DNA from: Physcomitrium patens
Lineage: Eukaryota > Streptophyta > Bryopsida > Funariales > Funariaceae
NCBI RefSeq assembly: GCF_000002425.4
Contig: NC_037253.1
Coordinates: forward strand, 3,688,576-3,752,575
Direction of reading: 5' to 3'
DNA length: 64,000 nucleotides
Part shown: piece after piece, positions 24,254 through 32,850 of the stretch
Position numbering within the stretch: position 1 is the stretch's first letter
How the letters are laid out: each line of letters begins with the position of its first letter
The notes under the pieces: model-generated
What the model saw: only the letters and a program-made list of their open reading frames with translations
What the model was told of the DNA's origin: nothing
Databases searched by the model: none
Program-made: the position numbers and the translations under genes

Positions 24254-24398
24254 CTTCTTATTGAAGCTTGCTCATCCAGAAAACAGAAAAGAGGAGAGAG
24301 CACCACCAAAATCCATAGTTGATGTAGTCATTCTCTCCAAGATAGCATAGAACTTTGTTAGTAGCCCAAGTTTGTTCTTATTGTTTTAGCCTTTGAAT

Positions 24399-24746
24399 AT
24401 GGATAGCCAAGATACTACACTTGTCATGTCATCTCAAACAACTAGCTCACGAAGACGACCGCGAGATGAAGAACCGCTTGTACCACGACGACATCGAAGG
24501 ATTCTGAGCAACAGATCGCTGGTGATTGTATTTGAGGTCGAGCCTGCCTACAATGGTCAGCCAGAAGGAGTGTTTGGGGGACAATTTCACAATGAAGATA
24601 CGGAGGTTCATGCTTGGTCAGAAGTTGAAGGCGTGGGCCACTACCGTTGGCTTCAAGGACCATTGAATCACTTGCCTCGTAAACAACAATTGGAGTTCAT
24701 AGCAGAGGTTATGCGACAGATCTTCATTTTCTTGCGTTGGTATTGA
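24399..24746 (+). CDS. A1 ORF3, accessory protein of unknown function
   Basis: Intact frame of 115 residues between pol and the 3' LTR, a place where most chromoviruses have no gene. N-terminal 20 residues are Ser/Thr-rich, followed by a basic patch (RRRPRDEE, then RRHRR). The rest is compact and conserved: VIVFEVEPAYNG, GVFGGQFHNEDTEVHAWS, GHYRWLQGPLNHLP and a C-terminal helix-like end EFIAEVMRQIFIFLRWY. No signal peptide or clear membrane span, so not an envelope. The same ORF is found in A2 (one stop) and, decayed, in D. I do not recognise the family. Confidence 0.6.
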   Translation: MDSQDTTLVMSSQTTSSRRRPRDEEPLVPRRHRRILSNRSLVIVFEVEPAYNGQPEGVFGGQFHNEDTEVHAWSEVEGVGHYRWLQGPLNHLPRKQQLEFIAEVMRQIFIFLRWY

Positions 24747-24780
24747 TTGACGATAACATTGCTTCTCGGAGACCTCGAAG

Positions 24781-24796
24781 CTAAAGGAGGAGGTGA
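24781..24796 (+). other. A1 polypurine tract
   Basis: AAAGGAGGAGGTGA directly before the 3' LTR, the expected plus-strand primer. Confidence 0.75.
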
Positions 24797-25281
24797 TGTT
24801 AGGGACATAGTCCTTAGACCTTTCTAGAGACAAGTTTCTAGAACCTTCTAGAAAGAAGTCTCTAGAAACTTCCAAAAGATTCTTTGAATATTCTCTAAGA
24901 ATATTCTTCAAAGATTCCCTAAAGACTCTTTGAAGATTCTCTAAAGATTCCCTTAGAAGACTCTAGAAGATTCTTAGAATATTCTAGTAGATTCTAGGAA
25001 GTTACTTGAGAAGCTTCCTAGCTCTTGGGTAGTTGCTCGAGAAGCTTCATAGTTCTTGGGAAGCTTCTTGATGCGCTTCCTTACAACCATAGGCCAGTAG
25101 TATATATAAGAGTCGAGGCTGAAGAGTTCTTCAGTCTCGACAACACATCTCTTGAAGCTCTAACTCAATTCTCTTGGCGTTGCTCTTGTACTCATCTGAT
25201 AATCTAGTTCTTGTCATTTCTTCTTGAACTTCTTGTTTAGATTTCTTGTTTGTATTTTTGGTCTGTGACAGGTCCGTGACA
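24797..25281 (+). repeat. 3' LTR of A1 with an 11-bp terminal duplication
   Basis: The standard 474 bp run to 25270 (GGTCTGTGACA), then GGTCCGTGACA is repeated (25271-25281), followed by TATAT. It is closer to the A2 3' LTR (about two differences) than to its own 5' LTR. Confidence 0.9.
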
Positions 25282-25286
25282 TATAT

Positions 25287-25462
25287 ATATATTTCTTTAA
25301 GGTTAATTTATAATTTCTTCATATTCCTTTTTTAATCTCTTTAAGATTTCTTTTGGATTCAATTAAAACTTAATTAATATTGTTAAAGTTTAATTAGAAT
25401 TTATTTAAAATTCTATTAGAGTTGTTAGGATTTTGTTGTTACAATTTCTTTTTATTTTTTAC
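25287..25462. other. AT-rich spacer between A1 and C2
   Basis: TTTAATT-rich sequence with no coding content; probably the right part of the repeat into which A1 inserted. Confidence 0.4.
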
Positions 25463-25469
25463 AGCCAGG

Positions 25470-26640
25470 TGCTTTGTGCATTGTCAAGCAAGACTTTACG
25501 TAATATGACAATGGTTACAATATTAGAGTAGTAATGAGTACATCCTTCAACTTATCAAAGGTGCTTTGCTGCTCCAATTTTTATTCAAATAAGGCACCTT
25601 TCTCAAATAGATTTTTCAATGAGGTAGCAATGTGAGCAAATCATCAAACAAAATGGTAATAATATCCAATAAGATTTAAAATGAGTGGACTTCAAAAGCA
25701 TCCTTGAGGTTTGGCCAATCCTCCACTGCTTTCATCTTATCTTTTGCATATGCCTTTGGAGGATACTACATGCCCCAAAAAAGTGACTTTTGACTTTCAA
25801 AGTTCACATTTTGATTGCTTCTAATAGAAGTGATTGTCTTGTAGTTGATGCAATACTTCTTATATATCTTACTCATGCTTTTGAGAGATTTTATTATATA
25901 CAAGGATATCACCAATAAAAACAACTACATACTTGTCCAAAAGGTCCCAAAATAATTTGTTCATGTGATCCATGAAACAGGCTGAAGCATTGGTGAGGCT
26001 AAAAGATAAAACCAACCATTTGAAATGTCTATAGTACATATAAAATATCAACTTTTACATCCTTTCTTGCATTAGATATTTGCTAATAGCCATTCTATTG
26101 ATCCAATTTATTAAATATGATCACATTTTGAAGTTGATTAAGAGGATCATCCATGTGTAGAATTGGATATGCATTCTTAATAATCTACTTATTGAGGCCT
26201 TCATAGTCAATACAAAGGTAAAATCCACCATCTTTTTTGGGTACAAAGAATATAAGTGCTCTCCATGATAATGTGTTTTCTTGAATGAGGTCTTTTTCTA
26301 AGAATTTATCCAATATCTCCTTCAATTCTTCAAGTTCTTTTGGTGCTAGGTGATAAATCGATCAACTTACTAGTTTGGCTCCAGATAATAGTTTTTTTTT
26401 AAAAGAGGCACTTGATCAAGACCCATGCCTCTAGATAGGTCGATTGAGAAGATATTTCAATATTCCCATATGAGTTACTCTACATGTTCTACTCCTTTGG
26501 TTGTCTTGTCTATCATTGATGCAAGATTTGGAACCACCATATATACTAGTTGTTTATATTGTATTTGCTTCTTCACAAAGGTCATCTCTACAAATAAGTC
26601 TGTGATTGTAGATTGTTTTTCTTCTTCACTTTATATGGAG
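25470..26640 (-). pseudogene. C2 reverse transcriptase and RNase H start
   Basis: Minus-strand remnant homologous to C1 pol (6871-8100). The best-preserved part, 25869-26051, reads YYRHFKWLVLSF, TNASACFMDHMNKLFWDLL and YVVVFIGDILVYNK, where the second catalytic Asp of YxDD is present but the first is Gly. Upstream parts (26200-26420) match the RT K-D-G region and EKGL block; 25480-25640 is the RNase H start. Stops and frameshifts throughout. Confidence 0.75.
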
Positions 26641-27110
26641 ATATAAAGAGTCATTTTGAGTCCACCATCTTTAAAAGAGATTATCCTTGCTATCCAATCA
26701 ACTTGCTTATTTTCCATCTTTAGTTATGGCATATCAAAGATAACATCATATTTTAGTTTTGTTATCTTAAACCTCTCTCTTAAGACATAGGTATCAATCA
26801 AACTCAAGATTTCTTCTTGATATGTCTCACTTAATACATTCTTTTAGTCATCTGTAAGGTATATACTTTCTCCTTAGATTGCTTTAGTTTTAATTCTAAG
26901 CCAATCAGTAATTTCAATTAAAATATAATTTTTTGTAGAACCTTAATTTACAAGCACTTGACATAGTTGTTCTCTTAGTAGTCCCATTAGATGTATTAAT
27001 TTATTCTTTTTATAATTATTCAAGGCCATGCCAATTGTCCCAAAGAAACAGTAGCTAATCCCAATATTGGCCTTCTATGCCTTTACTAAAGAGCCCTATT
27101 TTCTTGCTCT
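26641..27110 (-). pseudogene. C2 protease remnant
   Basis: Minus-strand sequence aligning with C1 5200-5530, including the region homologous to LSDTYALREKF and the D-M-P end, then directly joining RT. The C1 copy has family G at this join; C2 shows the uninterrupted state. Confidence 0.6.
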
Positions 27111-28178
27111 GTTTCATTATCCACTTAGTGGGTTTTGAAACTATGAATCTACCTTATCTTCTTAGTTTTAGATTACACTATTGTAATGACTTCTATAATT
27201 TTTATTTTACTTACTCTAGACTAATCTAATTGAAATAATTTTGTATAAGGAGATTTGAACATGGAAAAAAAACTATTCGCATGATTTTTCACGTTAGAGT
27301 CACACAATTAATTGTCTCTTGATCAACTAAAACATCCAAGAAAGCTATAATGCCTTCCACATTCTATCAAATGAAATATTGCAATCAATAATTCTATCTT
27401 TGTATTCATTGTCTCTTTTCTTTATCAAAATTCATAACAACATTATATAATACTATACTATCTTAAAAGAAAATATACAACATTCCATAATCCAATCAAT
27501 AGAATTCTCTAAAACTAACTGTCATTTCTAATAATCTACTTCACTTAATTTTAGACTCCACAGACTTCTTCTTGTGGCATACTCTCAATTCTTAAAAATC
27601 AATGTATTATAATTCTTCCAATTACATCCATACTTCACAAACATATTTCATAATCAATTTTTCAATTCTTTACTTATAATTTAGCAGACAATAAATTTAA
27701 TTTTTTATTTGACATCATATAAATCAAATCTTTCTTTCATTATAAAATCTTACTTTACATTATTCAAAAACTATCTATTATTCTTCTTCTACAAAGAAAA
27801 CAAAGAAACAAAGAAGTAGCATAAAGCTTACCCTGCCTCATAACTATCACAATCTGGTCTCTACTACTTCTTCTTCAACCTACCTATGCTTTTCTCAAGA
27901 TGCTAACCACTACACAACCAATGATAACTATTTTTTTAACTACATCATTGGTCTTGCCTTCTAAACTATCCATTCATCAGTTTATGAGCTTCTCTTAATC
28001 CTACATACTATGTATTGTAAAACAAAAAATCCTATCCATTCTACACTTTTTCACCTCCGAGTTGACTTTTGAAAAATAGCTTGTAATAGCTTCAACACAG
28101 TACCTAGTATGACTACAACAATTGACCTTGGATTAGGTGATGACTATTGATACACTGCCAAAAGTAAACAGTCTAATA
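27111..28178. other. No recognisable gene (expected C2 gag position)
   Basis: AT-rich sequence between the C2 primer site and protease. It lacks the gag blocks found in C1, so gag is replaced or too decayed. No open frame above about 50 codons. Confidence 0.4.
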
Positions 28179-28193
28179 CTTACTCTGATATCA
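28179..28193 (-). other. C2 primer binding site, initiator-tRNA(Met) type
   Basis: The reverse complement reads TGATATCAGAGTAAG, close to TGGTATCAGAGC, directly inside the LTR. Confidence 0.65.
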
Positions 28194-28194
28194 A

Positions 28195-28748
28195 TAAAAT
28201 AAGACCAATTTATCTCAAGTGTCCAAGATCCTTCTAATCCAGATCAACATAAAACCTCACCACAATGTAGCACAAACTAGATCAAAATAAAACTAAACAA
28301 AACTAAACAGAATGGAACATGGAAGACAAAATTGAACAACTAGAATTAAGATAAAATAGAACAAAATAAAAAGATACACAATCCAATTATGTTAAGAGAA
28401 AAGATCCAAAGCTATATCTAATTAGTACTCCAAAAGACCCTAGCCAGTCCTATTTATACTTTGTTCTACCACCCTAGACTTTTTAGAATACTCTTATGTA
28501 ATGGATCTCACTTACATAATTGCCTTAAATTCCTTTTAAAAGGTTTCATGGTGGATCCTATCTAAATAATTGTCCTAAGTCTTTTCAAGAAGATTCTATA
28601 GTAGATTCTATCTAAATAACTACTCTAAATTCTTTCTAGAATATTTCATGATGGATCCTACCTAGTCTACTAATCTAATTTCAATTCTAGAAACTTCTAT
28701 GGTTCTAATTATCTATCCCTATACAAATATCTTATCTATATCCTATTG
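28195..28748 (-). repeat. 5' LTR of C2 with four ~50-bp units
   Basis: The reverse complement aligns with C1 LTRs. It is about 80 bp longer because the ~50-bp degenerate unit (about 28468-28672, phrases such as GGATCCTATCTAAATAATTG) occurs four times rather than twice. Confidence 0.75.
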
Positions 28749-28754
28749 TATAGA

Positions 28755-29998
28755 CAAGATTAATGGCAAGCTTGCAAGATGAACATTGTTGCTTCAAGAA
28801 TATGACTTTGAGATTGTGCATAGGGCAAGAATTACTAATTTGAATGCTAATAAATTTTGTCATAACTTATGTCATTTAAAAGAAGACTTAATCGAAGCTC
28901 AATGATATTAAAATTATAATTAAGAGGTAATTTTTGAATGGCATACATCCACATATTTTTCTTTGATGTCAAGTTTTGCAACCATGGTTCTTGACCAAAA
29001 TTTACATGAAAAATTGGACAAGAATCAAGTGATTAGCAATATATATAAAGATCTTGCAGTCTTATACAAGCTTGAACAAGAAATATTTCCTTCAATTATC
29101 TCTAATATAGAAAGAAATAGGATTAATAATCAAATAACAAGATTTTGTTATTTTATTTGTGGCTTAATGAAGCTAGACACATAGTTCCAAGGCGAGATCA
29201 AAGAGCCTCCTTAATATGATAAATATACAAAGAATTTGGATATTTTGGAGTATGTAAGATACATTCTATGTTGCATAATCAATATTAATGGAGTATTATA
29301 TATCAACAAGTAGCCGCATATGTTTTACAATATAAAGTATGTAATTGAGTTAAATCAAGTTTTAATACTTTATCACTTCAATTGAAGCCATTACCTATTA
29401 TAAGTTTGTGTTATCATTGGTCTTTAGACTTTACTAAACTATTTGTTCTTACCTCACGTGGATCTAAATATGTATTAATAATAGTGGAGTATTTTAGCAA
29501 ATAGATTGAATTTATAGCTTTTTAAAAAAAAAAACCTTTAAAATTGGTAGCTATGGCTTTTTTTTATTGAATATTGACACATTTTGGAGCATCTATTAAA
29601 GTCTTAATAGATCTAGGAAGAGATTTTTTTGGAAGTTTTCAAGCTTTATTATTAAAGCTTTAATAGAGCATCATATTATATCTAAAAATTATCCTAAGAC
29701 AGATAAACTAGCTGAGCAGGTTATTTATACTGTCAAACATGAATTATATAAGTATAGATTACTTCATAGCAACCATTGTAATTGAAACATGATGTTATTG
29801 TGGATTGCAATGGATTATTCATTTAATAGACAAGCATCTTTGGCATCTTATAGTTCTTATCAATTATTGTATGGATAGAAGTAAATGCTATACAAATTAG
29901 TATGTGAGAAGATAGCTTCAATTGTAGACCTAGATGATCTTGATGTTTGGATTTAATGTCTATATAGTTGAGAGAGTTCTTAAAATAAGTCATATCAA
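28755..29998 (+). pseudogene. Family-F RNase H to integrase remnant
   Basis: Gypsy pol decayed by stops and frameshifts. RNase H C-terminus reads KLARWTLLLQEYDFEIVHRA (28775-28835). The integrase core follows: SLDFTKLFVL and SRGSKYVLIIVEYFSK (about 29420-29510), then a region at about 29670-29740 corresponding to the D-G-x-A-E-R-V block, and SLASYSSYQLLYG (29835-29880). It continues after the E solo LTR at 30470. Lineage differs from families A-D: no chromodomain, a PHD finger instead. Confidence 0.7.
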
Positions 29999-30469
29999 TG
30001 TTAGGAACCATATACAAGACTAGGATTCAAGACCAAGAAATGGAGTTTACTTGACATTAAAACAATAATTGGATACAAGTCAAGAAGGTCTTCACTAGAT
30101 CACAAGAAGTAAATTGTCGAGACTAAGGATCCTCTCAACCTCGACTCTTATATATACTAGGTCTTCAAAAGCTTCTTAAGAAGTTTCTTAAGAAGTTTTG
30201 AGAATAAAGCAAACCTAAGATCCTTCTTCAACAACTTCCTAAATCATCTAAAGCCTCTTACATCTTTTAGAACCTCGTATGACTTTTTAGAACTTTCTTA
30301 GAATCTATTAGAATCTTCTAAAACCTTCTTGAACCTCTTAGAACCTTCAAAAGCCTTTTTATAACCTACTAGTATCTTTCAAACCTTCTAGAATCTTCTA
30401 CAACCTTTTAGAATCTTTTGAAACTATTTGAAATCTTTTGGAACCTTCTTCAATTGTATGTTTGTAACA
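29999..30469 (-). repeat. E: solo LTR, family related to A
   Basis: 471 bp, minus orientation (TGTTACAAAC...CCTAACA on the minus strand). The minus strand has AGTATATATAAGAGTCGAGG and then AGTCTCGACAA, the same promoter and transcript start as family A. U3 is rich in heat-shock-type half sites (TTCTAGAATCTTC at 30386-30398). Target site: ATCAA before, GCCAA after, equal except for a G-to-A and a C-to-T change. It sits inside family-F integrase. Confidence 0.8.
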
Positions 30470-30965
30470 GCCAATGGCTATGAAAAACTTATCTTTTGTT
30501 CAACATCGTGACACTTTGCAATATACTTGAATTTGTAATACAGCTTATGAAGCTCAATTGCAAAGATTTTTTTAAAAAAATTATATATATTTATAATGTG
30601 AGGTGCCTACAATACTTTGATATTAAAGTAAGGCACATAATTCTAGATATGAAGAATATACTACTTAATAGTATTTTGTTGTTAAAAGACAAAGATGGAT
30701 AAGAGTATTTGGAGCATTCAAAGAATTGTGTTCCTTGACATCTTCTTATTGATGACTTTGTACATCCTGAGTTGGTAGTTGCACCAATTGATCTTCTTTG
30801 TTTTATATGTGGTGAGAAGAAAAAGGTTGCTATCATGTTTTTTTTGTGATCAATGCCAACATAGGTGGCATATCGCATGTTTAATATCAACTCTATTGAC
30901 TCTCACTTCAAGAGATTGAATTTTTCCTTGTTATAAGAAGTTTGCTAGCCACGCATCATTTCATA
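30470..30965 (+). pseudogene. Family-F integrase C-terminus with PHD finger
   Basis: Continuation of F pol after the E insertion: MAMKNLSFVQHRDTLQYT, a basic region, then HSKNCVP and HPELVVAPIDLLC. From 30799 a PHD-type zinc finger is readable with one frameshift: CFICGEKKK, then CDQCQHRWHIACL, ending with a final Cys near 30929. This is the Cys4-His-Cys3 pattern of PHD fingers, which bind histone H3 tails; in a retroelement it could steer integration as chromodomains do. The copy is dead. Confidence 0.65.
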
Positions 30966-31247
30966 ATAAAAATTGAAGATTTCTTCTATTATATGTGTCA
31001 TACATTTTGGTGGTCTAATTTCTATAATTTTAATTTGGAAGAAGACAATTTAGCAATAACATCGTAATTGCCTTCAATTATGTGTGTTTTGTAGTCCTAG
31101 TTGACTAGAAGGACTCTTAATCAACTAAAGAAGGTACTTCAAAGTATATTGGGTGTACATTTGTATTCGATTTAAGTTACATACTTTACAATTGGTTTGT
31201 AGCACTTGATGTATTATGTGTAATGATCTTTTTTTTTATACAATAAT
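30966..31247. other. Family-F 3' internal remnant
   Basis: AT-rich sequence between the PHD finger and the F LTR. The last part, 31137-31240, is repeated in diverged form at 31602-31713. Confidence 0.4.
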
Positions 31248-31601
31248 TGTCATGTAATATGGCATTGGATGCCAAATCTTATCAAATATATGTAGCTTAA
31301 AATGATTAGTGATTTTTCATCCATTGATAGTTTTTTCATTAATTACTTGACTTTATTCATGTCAATTAGGATTTGAATATTTAAGTAGAGAAAAATCCTT
31401 GATTTGACATTTTTCTCAAGTTAAGTCTTCTAAATAATTTTGAAAGTGAAAGAACTTATTGTAAGGGTTTTTTGGCTATGGCATTTTAGCCATTTTAGTA
31501 CAACTTTAGGATCTTTCTTATTTTTACATTTACACTCTTAGATTTCTCTTTTGTAGTGTGAAAGATATCTTGACTTAGTTTGGTGTAGATTTCTAATCTT
31601 T
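31248..31601 (+). repeat. F LTR, right copy
   Basis: Matches 14877-15250. As it lies downstream of F pol in the same orientation it is probably the 3' LTR of that element. Confidence 0.65.
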
Positions 31602-32008
31602 TCTTGAGAGTGTATTGGATGTGCATTTATATTTGGTTTAAATTACATATTGTATGATTGATTTGTATCAATCAATATGTTGTGTATATATGACAATCTT
31701 TGTTTATATGACAATCTACTTGTATCCACATATCTACATATCTATACAAAAATTGTCAAAGGTCTTATGTAATATAACATAGTAAGAATAATGTGATTGT
31801 ATTTTGATTTAGATTGTTTAAAAAATAAGAAGTTTTTAAAAAAAATTATTGAATTATATAAAATAAAATAAAAAATTTACTTGATAAAAAAATTAAGTCA
31901 AGATTAATAAAATCAAAATTTCAATATAGCATGTTATTTTTTATTAATATTTTATAAGAACATTATATTATATATTTAAATTTAATAATTTCATTATATT
32001 ATCTTTTT
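31602..32008. other. AT-rich DNA with a diverged ~105-bp repeat
   Basis: 31602-31713 repeats 31137-31240 (both contain TATTGG(G/A)TGT(A/G)CATTT and a TGT(A/G)TTATG-like end). The remainder is AT-rich without features. Confidence 0.45.
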
Positions 32009-32168
32009 CACATTGGATAAGTACATAATATTATCTTTTTCACATTGGATAAGTACATAATATTATCTTTTTCACATTGGATAAGTACATAATATTATCT
32101 TTTTCACATTGAATAAGTACATAATATTATCTTTTTCATATTGAATAAGTACATAATATTATCTTTTT
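32009..32168. repeat. 32-bp minisatellite, five copies
   Basis: Five head-to-tail 32-bp units starting CACATTGGATAAGTACATAA at 32009, 32041, 32073, 32105 and 32137. The first three are identical; unit 4 has GG to GA, unit 5 also CAC to CAT. Confidence 0.95.
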
Positions 32169-32649
32169 AATTGATCTTTTTATATACAAAAAAATAAATA
32201 AATAAATTTAAGATTATCATTATTACATTCATGTGTAAAAACCTCTTAAATTTTAATTCATTTATAAACTTAAATTTTATATTAATTGCACAATTATCAA
32301 ATTAAATTTCTAAATAATTTTAATTTTTTTATAAATCAATCTTGTAGATACATGGTAAAATATTGTTAGTATAATGTTTTATTAAATTATCTCTTAGAAG
32401 TCATATGTTATAATCTTTTTGCATTCATATTGACTACACTTCTTAAGATTGTCAATGAGTTTTGTATTCAAGTTATAACTTTATTTTCTATTGTTGAAAT
32501 CAATGCTAGTACTCAATTGTAGATATGGGAATATTTTGCTATCACACTTTTGTGATAATATACTTATCCACAACTTAATATTTTAGCTTGAAACAAGACT
32601 ATTATAAAGTGGACAAGAAATCTAGTCTGATGGAATTCTTGAATCATAG

Positions 32650-32686
<37 letters not shown>

Positions 32687-32850
32687 GAAAATCTATTGGT
32701 GAATTTAATTCATTCTACTTCATTGACAAAAAAAATAGTTAACTTTGAAAGCTAAATTACCAAATTTTAACTCCATTTTGTTATTGATGGATTATCAATC
32801 ACATTATCATATCAAATTCTTATACTTAAATAGTGTAGTGAAGTCTTCAC
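32169..32850. other. AT-rich spacer with a poly(A) tract
   Basis: No gene. It contains an uninterrupted 32-A run at 32653-32684. Confidence 0.5.

Larger units (their letters stand above)
18967..25281 (+). mobile_element. Element A1: near-complete chromovirus with LTRs
   Basis: Young-looking Ty3/gypsy chromovirus. Order: 474-bp LTR, self-priming site, three leader modules, gag, pol (protease, RT, RNase H, integrase, chromodomain) in the -1 frame, ORF3, polypurine tract, 474-bp LTR. It is defective: gag has an in-frame 234-bp deletion and several stops, pol has many stops but no frameshift (3570 bp, the same length as in A2). The 3' LTR ends with an extra 11-bp copy of its last bases (25271-25281). 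Six of its stops are shared with A2. Confidence 0.9.
25463..28750 (-). mobile_element. Element C2: inverted, truncated family-C chromovirus
   Basis: On the minus strand: LTR (28195-28748), primer site, about 1 kb without recognisable gag, protease, RT and the beginning of RNase H. It stops near 25463 without integrase or second LTR. The right border adjoins family-F pol (28755), suggesting C2 inserted into F and lost its 3' half. Confidence 0.75.

Noticed and set aside
24123..24350. 75-codon frame over the A1 pol end
   Set aside because: Out-of-frame shadow of the chromodomain region; the real frame is pol ending at 24253.
32009..32168. CRISPR-like array
   Set aside because: Units abut with no spacers; it is a plain tandem repeat in plant nuclear DNA.
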